Assembly (NCBI GenBank): GCA_041163745.1
Contig: JBEAQU010000023.1
Coordinates: 43,396-107,395, forward strand
From: UBA6168 sp041163745
Lineage (GTDB): Bacteria; Bacteroidota; Bacteroidia; Chitinophagales; Saprospiraceae
Reading direction: 5' to 3'
Length of the DNA: 64,000 bases
Shown here: piece after piece, positions 8,591 to 17,534 of the stretch
How positions within the stretch are numbered: the stretch's first letter is position 1
Layout of the letters: every line of letters begins with the position of its first letter
The notes under the pieces: generated by a model
Told to the model about the DNA's origin: nothing
The model's input: the letters and a program-made list of their open reading frames with translations, nothing else
The model's database searches: none
Position numbers and translations under genes: made by a program

Positions 8591-9574
8591 CTACCGCAAG
8601 GTGAGCAGGGCAGTGCCGGCAAGATGTCCCTTGTTGTATATCTCCACCCGGTAATCCCCGGTGGGAAAGGATGCGTTGGCTGGTGCCCATACCATGCACA
8701 TCTCTTGTTGCGTGTTGCTGTATTCCATGGTTTCCTCCCGCGTGAATCGAACCTTGGCACCGGACCGACGGTCCGTGAAGAAGCCCGACCCCATGTCTTC
8801 CACCGCCAAGGTCTCTCCAACCGGATTCACCACACGAATGTGAAATCGCTCCTGACCGGCCCGGACGACTTCATTGTCCATGGTCGTGAAACATACCATC
8901 AACTGGTCAACATGCCTGGCTTCTGACTCTTGTTTGACCCTGCCGTTCGACCGGATGCGCTGACCCGTCGCCGTAACCTGCTTCATCTTGACCACCGAGG
9001 CCAAACCCAATATCTTGTTCATCTGCTCCCGCTCGCCCAGCAACCTGACCTGCTGCGCTATGACCGCCTGACGCGCAGCAAGCTCCTCGCCGAGACTGTC
9101 CTGGCTCACCGTCCGCATACGGTCGCGTTCCCCAAGCGCTTTGTTTCGGGCCTGCAATTGCGAAATCTGTGCTATGTAAGTGCCCACCTGCTCCTTCAGT
9201 TGGTCCGCTTCCTCCTTCGCCCGCACCAACCTGCGATTGTCCTTCATCAATGTACGTATGGTCTCCTCCCGCCTCGTCAAGGTCTCCCGCTGATTGGCTA
9301 CCAACTTACGTAGATGATCACGCTCCTCCTGCATGATTTGCTTCTCCTCCTCAACAACCTTGTATCGGACCTCCAGTTCCCGACGCAACCGTTCCGTCTC
9401 CTCTAAACTGGCGTTGACTTCCTCCGTCGTAAGGTCCCGGCCCCAGCTTTCCCTGGCCTGGTATCCGAAAGCGAACACCATCACGGCTACGATCAAACCG
9501 ATTGCAATGCCTGTCGTCTGCCTCTTTTTCGTGTACTTCGCTGGCCTGCTCGTGTTGTTTTCGTTCGTAGCCAT
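8591..9574 (-). CDS. Membrane-anchored coiled-coil protein with C-terminal beta domain
   Basis: 327 residues. After a short basic cytoplasmic N-terminus comes one membrane helix (about residues 20-37, TGIAIGLIVAVMVFAFGY), then a coiled coil of about 150 residues rich in Glu/Arg/Leu heptads, then a roughly 110-residue beta-rich domain (VMVCFTTMDNEVV-like start, GDYRVEIYNKG near the end). This domain order recurs in uncharacterised Bacteroidota proteins; a structural envelope role is inferred only. Start at 9574 (MATNENNTSRPAK) preferred over 9670, which adds an atypical leader. TATATTTG read on the minus strand at 9860-9867 may be its -7 element. Confidence 0.82.
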   Translation of the reverse strand: MATNENNTSRPAKYTKKRQTTGIAIGLIVAVMVFAFGYQARESWGRDLTTEEVNASLEETERLRRELEVRYKVVEEEKQIMQEERDHLRKLVANQRETLTRREETIRTLMKDNRRLVRAKEEADQLKEQVGTYIAQISQLQARNKALGERDRMRTVSQDSLGEELAARQAVIAQQVRLLGEREQMNKILGLASVVKMKQVTATGQRIRSNGRVKQESEARHVDQLMVCFTTMDNEVVRAGQERFHIRVVNPVGETLAVEDMGSGFFTDRRSGAKVRFTREETMEYSNTQQEMCMVWAPANASFPTGDYRVEIYNKGHLAGTALLTLR

Positions 9575-10297
9575 GGTGTCTGCGCTTATTTTTTGTCTTT
9601 TATCCGCTGCTTCATCATTTTTTGTTTCGGCCAGAAACCGACGTGGTGCGCAGCTCCCCTCCCGCTGCACAGGGACGGAAAGCCACCACCCCTCACCCTG
9701 ACGTTGACCTCCGGTCTCTCCCTACTTGGTTGTGTCGTGTTGTGCAGCCCGTCATTTGCCCGAAACTCCTTTTCGCTGACTTGCGTTGTACCGGATGAAC
9801 ACAGGGTGTCGGTGACGACGCCCTGTCCGTATAATTCGGATTGAAACATCCCGTACCGACAAATATATATCAATTTGCCGACCTGGCGATTCAAATTTCC
9901 AGTTCGTTGAATCTCTATTTTTTATGTACTTTTTTGTTAATATTACGATAGGGTTGGACACATACTTTCCTACACGGCAACCGCTTCAGGGTCAATATTC
10001 GTCAGTTTGGTCCGCTTGGACAATGATTGATGATATCCGAAGAATACTCCTTCCGGCCGATGCCCGGAAAGACTGGGCCCAGCACCACCTAGCACCTCGG
10101 ATTACTCCCGTGTGCGAATTGTTTGAAAGGTCTTTCGCATCACTTATAATTTGCACGGCCATGCCCTGCGTTATATATAAAAAAAACCCCCACTGTGCCT
10201 CTTTTACCTTATTTTTACCGTGCGTCCTCCCTGAACCATGTATGCGGAGGCAGCCGTCCACTACCCCGGACTGCCAACCTGAATGTCAAACGGATCT
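9575..10297. other. Divergent intergenic region, no gene seen
   Basis: About 720 bases between two divergent genes. It holds an AT-rich stretch around 9900-9960 and candidate promoter elements for both sides. No ORF with coding character and no RNA gene was recognised. Confidence 0.5.
10122..10153 (+). promoter_or_regulatory. Candidate promoter for the SPOR/PG-binding-like gene
   Basis: TTTG at 10122-10125, 19 bases, then TATAATTTG at 10145-10153, which is one base longer than the TAnnTTTG consensus, followed by CAC. The start would fall near 10160, about 140 bases before the gene. Confidence 0.4.
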
Positions 10298-11992
10298 ATG
10301 GACATGAAATATCGCTTTCCCTTCCTCCTTCTCGCTTTCGTCCTGCCGATGCTCGGCGCCGCCGCGCAGGATGCGCTTCCTGTGTTTGCCGTCCACCTCG
10401 GCAGCTTCAACCAACCTGCCCGGGAGGATTTCTCCGCGCTGTCCACCTACGGGTTCGTATACGCCGATCCGGATGTCAACGGCTACAGCAATGTGTACCT
10501 GGGAGGTTACAGACTGGAGGAAACCGCCAGGAACCTCGTCGCCCAATTGGCGGCCAAAGGCTATGCAAACGCTTTCGTCTCCATGAGCAACCTGGAACTG
10601 GGGCTGGAAGTCCCGGTCATCCAGCTGGCAACCGTGAAGGCAGGCGACCCGATCGACTGGCAATCCTTCGCCAAGGCAGGCCCCCTCTTCTTCCTACCCG
10701 ATGAACAACAGGTCAAGATCATGACCGGCGTCATGGCGGACTTGACCACCGCCCGGGCCCAACTGCCCAGAATCCGGGAGATAGGCTTCCATGACGCCTT
10801 CGTCCGCATCATCAACAACGTACTCCTCCGCCCGGCCACCGAATTCGAATCCGGCAGGACTATCCGAAACTCACTGATTCCGCTGGATTCGGACCCTGGC
10901 TCCCGGGAAAACCTCCCCGATTCCTCGCCCGACTATCCCCCTGCCCTTGAACCGGTGGGAAACCCCATGGAATGGTCGGCCAAAGGAACCGGTATCCAAG
11001 CTGCCGATGATCTCCGGCAACCCACCTTGTTCTCGGCCCTCGCCCCCGCCAAACCCACCTCCATCCGTCCGGAACTCAAACGGACCGCCGCACGGGAACT
11101 CCAGCATACCCTGCGCTCCGCCGGTGTCTATCTGGGCGAACCCGACGGGTTCTTCGACCAGTCCACCCGGGACGCCCTCGCAACAATGATGCAGTCCCAT
11201 CCCGTCCTTCGAAGCCTTGCATCCGCGGATTATCCCTCCCCACCCTCTCCGGATCCCGTCCTGCAGGATGCCATCGACCGCCTGGGCTCGGATCCAGCTT
11301 CCGGCCGCGCTGCGCTCTCCGACCAATCCGCCCCCCTCGCCCTCGCTTACCAGGCATACGGCCTGTTCCTGGAAAACGGACCGAACCCATCCGTCAATGC
11401 CATGATGACCGCCGCCGCAGGGCCTGCAGCTGCCGAAAACCCGGATATCGACCGCATCATCCTCCATATCGTTTCCCTGCACGCGAAAGCCGGCGACAAG
11501 GCTCCCAACCTGCCCTGTTGGATGTTCTCCCGCCACCCCGGCCCCACCCTCGCGGCCCTCCGTTCCCTCAACCCGCAGGAAACCGTCGCCATGAGCCGCT
11601 GCGGCGGATTCTGGGATTGGAAGGAAGTCGCGCTGCTTACCCGTATCGCTCAGGCTGTATGCGCCGAACCAACCTGTCCCCAACAACCGACACCTACACA
11701 ACTCCGCTCCCTCGCGACCCTATTCATCAACCCCACGGCCCTGTCCCAGGATGCCGCTCTCCAGGTCAATCACTGGAACGAGACCCTCTTGCAAAATCTC
11801 AACTCCTGGTCCGGTCGGGACCCCCTGCTCGGCCGCTACGCAACCGCCCTCCGTACCGCCTTCTTGTCAACGGAAATACTGCTGCAGGATTTCTTCCTGC
11901 ACGAAGGATTCTCCTACGTTCAGGCCGAACAACTGGCTTTGCAAGTACTCCATACGCTGACCGCCGACTACCTCCGGCGGCTTGCCGGCTGA
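10298..11992 (+). CDS. Secreted protein with SPOR-like and peptidoglycan-binding-like segments
   Basis: About 564 residues. The signal peptide MDMKYRFPFLLLAFVLPMLG is followed by AAAQ, a probable cleavage region. Residues about 30-100 (VFAVHLGSFNQPA ... GYRLEETARNLVAQLAAKGYANAFV) look like a SPOR fold. Around residues 268-300, LQHTLRSAGVYLGEPDGFFD resembles a PG_binding_1 repeat. The rest is helical and unrecognised. Together these suggest an envelope protein that touches peptidoglycan (inference). ATGs at 10283, 10298 and 10304 are all possible starts; the last two both give a good signal peptide. It is convergent with kdsD. Confidence 0.8.
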   Translation: MDMKYRFPFLLLAFVLPMLGAAAQDALPVFAVHLGSFNQPAREDFSALSTYGFVYADPDVNGYSNVYLGGYRLEETARNLVAQLAAKGYANAFVSMSNLELGLEVPVIQLATVKAGDPIDWQSFAKAGPLFFLPDEQQVKIMTGVMADLTTARAQLPRIREIGFHDAFVRIINNVLLRPATEFESGRTIRNSLIPLDSDPGSRENLPDSSPDYPPALEPVGNPMEWSAKGTGIQAADDLRQPTLFSALAPAKPTSIRPELKRTAARELQHTLRSAGVYLGEPDGFFDQSTRDALATMMQSHPVLRSLASADYPSPPSPDPVLQDAIDRLGSDPASGRAALSDQSAPLALAYQAYGLFLENGPNPSVNAMMTAAAGPAAAENPDIDRIILHIVSLHAKAGDKAPNLPCWMFSRHPGPTLAALRSLNPQETVAMSRCGGFWDWKEVALLTRIAQAVCAEPTCPQQPTPTQLRSLATLFINPTALSQDAALQVNHWNETLLQNLNSWSGRDPLLGRYATALRTAFLSTEILLQDFFLHEGFSYVQAEQLALQVLHTLTADYLRRLAG

Positions 11993-12044
11993 AATACTCC
12001 CTGCCTGCATGCCGCTTCTCCGTCCGGACTGCAACGCCCCTGCC

Positions 12045-13031
12045 TCAGGCAATACCCTCCCGCAAGAGGTCGTGCAGATGCAGGACGCCCACAAACCGCC
12101 CCCCTTCCATCACCACCAATTGCGTGATGCTGCATTCCCGCATCCGTACCAGGGCCTGTACCGCCAGCTCCTCCGCACCGATCCGCTGCGGCCCGCGCGT
12201 CATGATGTCCACCGCACGCAATCCGCCCCATCCGTCCACCCGGTGCCGCTCTAACATCCGACGTAAATCGCCGTCCGTGATGATGCCGTGTACCGCTCCG
12301 ACACCCGGCTCGATCACCACCGCACAGCCCAATCGCTTGGTCGTAATCTCCAGGATGACTTCCTGCACACCGGCCGCCGGCATCACCACCGGCGGTGCAT
12401 CCCGATGACATAGGTCGCCGACCCGCAGATACAATTTTTTCCCCAATACCCCCCCGGGATGATAATGGGCGAAATCACGCGCGGTGAATCCCCTCCGCTC
12501 CGACAGACACACCGCCAAAGCATCTCCCAGGGCCATCTGTATGACCGCACTCGCGGTAGGCGCCAGATTGTGCGGATCCGCCTCCTGCAGAACCGGCGTA
12601 TGCAATACCATGTCCGCATGCCGTGCCAGCCAGGAAGTCGCGTTCGCCACTATGCCCACCACCCAGTTGCCCCGCGCCCGAACCGACGGAACCAACGCTT
12701 TCGCTTCCTCGTTGTCTCCGCTTTTGCTCAGGTACAACAACACATCTCCCGGCTGTATCATCCCCATGTCCCCATGTACGGCATCCGCCGCATGCAGATA
12801 GACAGCCGGCGTTCCTGTCGAATTGAACGTCGCCGTCATCTTCTGTGCAATGATGGCGCTCTTCCCAACACCGGTCACCACCAACCGCCCCTCCGCTTGC
12901 GCCAGGAATGTCACCACCCGGTGGAAGTCCTCCCCGATGCTCTCCCGCAACCCTTCCAATGCTGTCACCTCGATGCCGATCACCCGGCGCGCTACCTCAA
13001 TCACACTCACTGCGTCCTGCTCCTTTTTCAT
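12045..13031 (-). CDS. kdsD: D-arabinose-5-phosphate isomerase (KpsF/GutQ family)
   Basis: Converts D-ribulose 5-phosphate to D-arabinose 5-phosphate, the first step of Kdo synthesis for lipopolysaccharide. 328 residues, the usual length. An SIS domain lies at about 30-165, with GVGKS at 54-58, YLHAADAVHGD and LSKSGDNEEA; two CBS domains cover about 205-328 (GIITDGDLRRML; VGVLHLHDLL). Start at 13031 (MKKEQDAVSV); an ATG at 13058 would add nine residues and the longer frame back to 13181 is improbable. The closely related GutQ/KpsF isozymes cannot be separated by sequence alone. It stands alone, convergent with the preceding secreted-protein gene. Confidence 0.94.
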   Translation of the reverse strand: MKKEQDAVSVIEVARRVIGIEVTALEGLRESIGEDFHRVVTFLAQAEGRLVVTGVGKSAIIAQKMTATFNSTGTPAVYLHAADAVHGDMGMIQPGDVLLYLSKSGDNEEAKALVPSVRARGNWVVGIVANATSWLARHADMVLHTPVLQEADPHNLAPTASAVIQMALGDALAVCLSERRGFTARDFAHYHPGGVLGKKLYLRVGDLCHRDAPPVVMPAAGVQEVILEITTKRLGCAVVIEPGVGAVHGIITDGDLRRMLERHRVDGWGGLRAVDIMTRGPQRIGAEELAVQALVRMRECSITQLVVMEGGRFVGVLHLHDLLREGIA

Positions 13032-13199
13032 GATGCTGCCTTTTGTTTTTTCTGGCATATGCGCCCGGAACCTCCTGGCGACGTGCCGTTTTTTCCCTGC
13101 CTTCCCCTCCGGCTCCTTCCCTGCCGGACCCTCCCGACCACCTGCCTGACCACCCTCTCCGGGAACCCATCGAACCGCCATACCGGACTCATGTTAAAG

Positions 13200-13232
13200 T
13201 TTGGAAAAATTATACTCATTTTGTTATTTTTG
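13200..13232 (+). promoter_or_regulatory. Bacteroidota-type promoter for the small-RNA candidate
   Basis: TTTG at 13200-13203, 21 bases, then TATTTTTG at 13225-13232. Predicted start near 13239. The transcript would end at the intrinsic terminator at 13334-13362, or read through toward recQ at 13634. Confidence 0.6.
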
Positions 13233-13238
13233 GTGCCC

Positions 13239-13362
13239 TTAAAAAAAAAGCTCGTTCAAACGGCTGTGCACGGCTGTCGGACGAGCGGCCCTGAACGGAC
13301 CAGGCCCGGTTCCTAAAGCCACCGTCCATCACTCCGACGGCTCTTCGCCACGTCGGTTTTTT
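13239..13362 (+). ncRNA. Candidate structured small RNA, about 120 nt
   Basis: The segment is bounded by a good promoter and a rho-independent terminator and has no ORF. After an A-tract, GCTCGTTC pairs with GGACGAGC (one G-U pair) to make a first hairpin at about 13250-13290. A second hairpin closes with GGAC/GTCC at about 13298-13328, and the terminator is the third. I do not recognise an Rfam family; it lacks the SRP GGAA apical loop with its AGCAG side and RNase P core motifs. It could also be a long attenuating leader of recQ. Confidence 0.5.
13334..13362 (+). terminator. Rho-independent terminator
   Basis: CCGACG at 13334-13339 pairs with CGTCGG at 13351-13356. A possible inner GGC/GCC pairing lies in the loop, and six T follow directly (13357-13362). 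Confidence 0.75.
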
Positions 13363-13633
13363 GTTCATGACGACATTCCTCGAATCGGAGTTTATTGTTT
13401 ATATTGAGCGGCACAACGTTACAACAACGGTCGCCACGACGTCACCCCACCCGACGTAGGAACTCACCGGACAGTTAGGCTGTTCGTATCACTGACACCC
13501 GGAGAAACCGACCCAAACCCCCTCAACCTGTTCCGGACCGTCCGGGGAGTGGTGTTGACCTCCACCGGCGACCGCATGTTCCAAACGAACCGTTCGGCTC
13601 CACCGTAGCACGACCGGCAATAAACACCAGCGA

Positions 13634-15847
13634 ATGATGATAGTTGAGAACACCGTTCCTGTTGATGCCCTATCCGCGGCACTCCAACAATATTTCGGCT
13701 TCGAACACTTCAAAGGAAACCAACGGGAAATCGTGCACAGTGTCCTGAACGGCCAGGATACCTTCGTCATCATGCCGACCGGCGGCGGAAAATCCCTCTG
13801 CTACCAATTGCCCGCCCTGATGCTGCCCGGTACCGCCCTGATCATCTCCCCGCTCATCGCTCTGATGAAAAACCAGGTCGACAGCATTCGCGGTTACAGC
13901 GATACCGATGAGGTCGCCCACTTCCTGAACTCCTCCCTGACCCGGGTCCAAATGAAAGAGGTCAAGGCGGATATCGTGGCCGGGAAAACCAAACTCCTGT
14001 ATGTCGCTCCGGAAACCTTGACCAAAGAGGAGAACATCGAGTTCTTCCAACAGGTCAACATCTCCTTCGTCGCCGTCGACGAAGCGCACTGCATCTCCGA
14101 ATGGGGACACGACTTCCGTCCTGAATACCGACGTATCCGCGCGATGATCGATGCCATCAACAAGGACATCCCCATCATCGCCCTCACCGCCACCGCCACC
14201 CCGAAGGTTCAGTCCGATATCGTCAAGAACCTCAATATGGAAGGCGTCAACAGGTTCGTCTCCTCCTTCAACCGCGAAAACCTATTCTACGAGGTGCGCG
14301 CCAAAGGAAGAAAAGAGTCCGCCGTCCGCCAAATCGTCCAGATCATCAAATCCATGCCCGGCCAGTCGGGCATCATCTACGTTCAGGCCAGGAAATCCAC
14401 CGAGGAAATCTCCCAGGTACTGCATGTGAACGGTATCAAGGCCGCCCCCTATCACGCAGGCCTCGATGCCCGTACCCGCTCCGCCACCCAGGACGCTTTC
14501 CTCATGGAGGAAATCGATGTCATCGTCGCCACCATAGCCTTCGGTATGGGTATAGACAAACCGGATGTCCGGTTCGTCATCCACTTCAATATGCCCAAAA
14601 GCATCGAGAACTATTACCAGGAAACCGGCCGCGCCGGAAGGGACGGACTCGAAGGACGCTGCATCTCCTTCTTCTCTTATAAAGACATGGCCAAACTGGA
14701 GAAATTCCTGCGCGACAAACCGGTCGCGGAACGCGAGATGAGCACCCAGCTCATGCAGGAAGTCATGGCCTACGTCGAAACCACCAGCTGCAGAAGACGC
14801 TTCCTCCTCCATTACTTCGGCGAGGATTTCGAGGAGAAAGACTGCGGTTGCATGTGTGACAACTGCCGGTACCCCCGTGAAAAAGTGGACGCAAGGGACG
14901 AAATCCGCCTCGCCCTCCAGGCCGTCCTCGACCTCAACGAAAATTTCAAGATCAATACCCTCGTCGATTTCCTCCTCGGTCATGAAACCAAGGAGATGAA
15001 AGATTACAAATTCAACCGGAAAGACCGCTTCGGCGCCGGAAAGGACAAGGACGAACTCTTTTGGAATTCCGTCTTCCGCCATGCCCTGCTCAACGAATTC
15101 CTTCGCAAGGACATCGAATCCTACGGTGTCCTCAAATTGACCGACAACGGCCACGAATTCATCGTCGACCCCTTCGACATCAAAATCCCCCTCAACCAAA
15201 ATTATGAGAGCAGCGAAATGGACCTCGACGAATCCGCCGGGAAAGCAGCCGCCCTCGACGAAACCCTCGTGCAATTGCTCCGGGACCTGCGACGGGACGT
15301 CGCCCGTAAGAAAGGCGTACCCCCCTTCGTCATCTTCCAGGACCCTTCCCTCGAGGACATGGCCACCCAATACCCCGTGTCCCTCGATGACATGACCAAA
15401 ATCCAGGGCGTAAGCCTCGGAAAGGCCCAACGCTATGCCAAACCCTTCCTGGACCTCATCGCCAAATATGTCGAGGAACATGACATCCAACGTCCTACCG
15501 ATGTCGTCATCAAACAGGTTGCGAACAAGTCCAAAGTGAAGGTCTCCATCATACAGTCCATCGACCGTAAACTGGCGCTGCCTGATATCGCCCGTCAGAA
15601 TAACCTCGACATGGACGAACTACTGGAGGAACTCGATGCCATCGTCTCCTCCGGCACCCGCGTCAATATCGATTACTACCTCGAAGACAATGTGGACGAA
15701 AATGTGGTCGAAGATATCTACGAGTACTTCTCCCATGCCGAAACGGATGACCCCGACACCGCCTTCCAACTGCTTCACGACGAAGAGTTCACGCTGGAGG
15801 AGGTGAAACTCGTCCGCCTCAAATTCATGTCCGAAATGGCCAACTGA
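13634..15847 (+). CDS. recQ: ATP-dependent DNA helicase RecQ
   Basis: 3'-5' superfamily 2 helicase for recombination and fork repair. 737 residues. Walker A is at 48-55 (MPTGGGKS) and the DEAH box at 149-152 within DEAHCISEWGHDFRPEY. Motif VI is ETGRAGRDG. The RecQ zinc site uses Cys386 and the cluster CGCMCDNC at about 408-415, followed by the RQC winged helix and an HRDC-like domain at about 545-610. A further C-terminal helical segment to 737 makes it longer than the E. coli protein (about 610), as is common in Bacteroidota. It is followed closely by aroQ and an epimerase on the same strand. Confidence 0.97.
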   Translation: MMIVENTVPVDALSAALQQYFGFEHFKGNQREIVHSVLNGQDTFVIMPTGGGKSLCYQLPALMLPGTALIISPLIALMKNQVDSIRGYSDTDEVAHFLNSSLTRVQMKEVKADIVAGKTKLLYVAPETLTKEENIEFFQQVNISFVAVDEAHCISEWGHDFRPEYRRIRAMIDAINKDIPIIALTATATPKVQSDIVKNLNMEGVNRFVSSFNRENLFYEVRAKGRKESAVRQIVQIIKSMPGQSGIIYVQARKSTEEISQVLHVNGIKAAPYHAGLDARTRSATQDAFLMEEIDVIVATIAFGMGIDKPDVRFVIHFNMPKSIENYYQETGRAGRDGLEGRCISFFSYKDMAKLEKFLRDKPVAEREMSTQLMQEVMAYVETTSCRRRFLLHYFGEDFEEKDCGCMCDNCRYPREKVDARDEIRLALQAVLDLNENFKINTLVDFLLGHETKEMKDYKFNRKDRFGAGKDKDELFWNSVFRHALLNEFLRKDIESYGVLKLTDNGHEFIVDPFDIKIPLNQNYESSEMDLDESAGKAAALDETLVQLLRDLRRDVARKKGVPPFVIFQDPSLEDMATQYPVSLDDMTKIQGVSLGKAQRYAKPFLDLIAKYVEEHDIQRPTDVVIKQVANKSKVKVSIIQSIDRKLALPDIARQNNLDMDELLEELDAIVSSGTRVNIDYYLEDNVDENVVEDIYEYFSHAETDDPDTAFQLLHDEEFTLEEVKLVRLKFMSEMAN

Positions 15848-15858
15848 CCTCCCTATTT

Positions 15859-16275
15859 ATGAAAATACTCATCATCAACGGCCCTAACCTCAATCTGCTC
15901 GGCGTCCGGGAACCCCATATCTATGGCAAGAGGTCATTCGAAACTTACTTCGAATCGCTCCAACATGATTTCCCCGGCGTCACCCTTCATTTCTTCCAAA
16001 GCAACACCGAGGGCGCACTCATCGACAAATTGCACGAAGCCGGCTTCTCCTACCAAGGCATCATCCTGAACCCCGGCGCCTACACCCACACCTCCGTCGC
16101 CCTGGCCGATGCCGTCGCCGCCATCGACACCCCCGTCGTGGAGGTGCACATCTCCAACACCTTCTCCCGCGAAGCATTCCGCCACAAATCTTTCACCGCA
16201 CCCCATTGCGTGGGCTGCATCATCGGCCTCGGTCTCAAAGGCTACGACCTGGCCATTTCCTATTTTCTCTCCTGA
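15859..16275 (+). CDS. aroQ: 3-dehydroquinate dehydratase, type II
   Basis: Shikimate pathway step 3, 3-dehydroquinate to 3-dehydroshikimate. 138 residues, typical for the small dodecameric type II enzyme. Signatures: NGPNLNLLGVREPHIYG (including the catalytic Tyr region), FFQSNTEGALID, NPGAYTHTSVAL, and VEVHISNTFSREAFRHKS with the conserved His. It starts 11 bases after the recQ stop and precedes the epimerase by 24 bases, so the three are probably co-transcribed. Confidence 0.97.
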   Translation: MKILIINGPNLNLLGVREPHIYGKRSFETYFESLQHDFPGVTLHFFQSNTEGALIDKLHEAGFSYQGIILNPGAYTHTSVALADAVAAIDTPVVEVHISNTFSREAFRHKSFTAPHCVGCIIGLGLKGYDLAISYFLS

Positions 16276-16299
16276 TCCATTCACCCAATCCCCCCCGCC

Positions 16300-17301
16300 A
16301 TGATCGTTGTCACCGGTGCCGCCGGTTTTATCGGATCTTGCCTGACCGCCCGCCTCCTCTCCGACCTCCATGCCGACCTGGTTCTTGTGGACGATTTCTC
16401 CCCGCCCGCAAAACAACGGAACCTGGAAGAAAAACACCCCTCCCTCCGGATTGATCGCGACCTCTTCCTCCCTTGGCTTTCCAAATGCAAAAACCAGGTG
16501 GAACTGGTCTTCCACCTCGGCGCCAGAACGGATACGACCGAACTAAATCCCCGAATTTTCGATTCCCTCAACCTTGGATTCTCCCAAGCCCTCTGGAATG
16601 CCTGTGCCGACGCCGGCATTCCGCTCATCTATGCTTCCAGCGCCGCCACCTACGGCGACGGCCGCCACGGTTACCAGGATGACCACACATGCGTCCCACT
16701 CCTCCATCCCCTCAACCCGTACGGTGTTTCCAAAAATACGTTCGACCATTGGGCCCTCCGAAAATCCGGCCTCCTCCCGGACCCGGATAACTTGGCCCCC
16801 GCAGCCCCCCCCTTCTGGGCCGGACTGAAATTCTTCAATGTCTACGGCCCCAACGAATATCACAAGAGCCGAATGGCCAGCGTCGTCTTCCATACCTTCC
16901 GACAGATCCAAACCACCGGCACCATGCGGCTCTTCCGCTCTCACCGCCCCGATGTGCCGGATGGCCACCAACAAAGGGATTTCATCTACGTCAGGGACGT
17001 CGTCGATATCCTGCGGTTCCTCCAGGACAATCCCTCCGTTCCCAACGGCCTCTATAACGTCGGGACAGGCTCCGCCCGTACCTTTCTCGATCTCGCCACC
17101 CTAACCTTCCTCGCCATGGACCGGGAACCTGCGATCCATTTCGTGGACACGCCCGCCGACATCCGCCATACCTACCAGTATTTCACCGAAGCGGACATGC
17201 GGAAATTACAACAGACCGGCTATGCCGGCCCCCGTTACTCCCTCGAATCCGGTATCCTGGAATATGTCCGCGATTTCCTCCTGCCGGACAAATGCTGGTA
17301 A
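16300..17301 (+). CDS. hldD: ADP-L-glycero-D-manno-heptose 6-epimerase
   Basis: Extended short-chain dehydrogenase/epimerase of 333 residues. Nucleotide-binding TGAAGFIGS is at residues 5-13, the catalytic Tyr141-Lys145 pair is in PYGVSKNTFD, and HLGARTDTTE together with FFNVYGPNEYHK are characteristic of HldD/RfaD rather than GalE. It makes the L,D-heptose donor for the LPS inner core. In the recQ-aroQ-hldD run. Other sugar epimerases remain possible, but the ARTDTT motif makes HldD the best call. Confidence 0.92.
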   Translation: MIVVTGAAGFIGSCLTARLLSDLHADLVLVDDFSPPAKQRNLEEKHPSLRIDRDLFLPWLSKCKNQVELVFHLGARTDTTELNPRIFDSLNLGFSQALWNACADAGIPLIYASSAATYGDGRHGYQDDHTCVPLLHPLNPYGVSKNTFDHWALRKSGLLPDPDNLAPAAPPFWAGLKFFNVYGPNEYHKSRMASVVFHTFRQIQTTGTMRLFRSHRPDVPDGHQQRDFIYVRDVVDILRFLQDNPSVPNGLYNVGTGSARTFLDLATLTFLAMDREPAIHFVDTPADIRHTYQYFTEADMRKLQQTGYAGPRYSLESGILEYVRDFLLPDKCW

Positions 17302-17534
17302 CCCCCCAATCCACAACGTTTTGTTCGCCGGATCCTCCCGCTACTTCCTCCGATTTCCTTACCTTTAGCCCGCTCATGGATTCCGCTGGATAAAACCCCG
17401 GCGCATACCAGTCACCCTGACTGGGTTTTCGCCAGCCGAAGGCGGGCTCCATGCCGACCGTCAGGTTCCGCTGGCTTGTCAGGTCGATCCCCCCGTTACC
17501 GCCGCCGCAACGTACAACCGACAAACCGTCCGCC

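Noticed and set aside
13298..13328. Partial resemblance to the SRP RNA apical region (CCAGGCCCGG)
   Set aside because: The apical loop GGAA and the conserved AGCAG strand are absent and the flanking strands do not pair in the SRP manner.
14282..15490. 402-codon frame opposite recQ, and similar long minus frames at 17796-18872 and 19581-20516
   Set aside because: They mirror the third-position C bias of the true plus-strand genes and consist of low-complexity Gly/Val/Asp/Glu runs.
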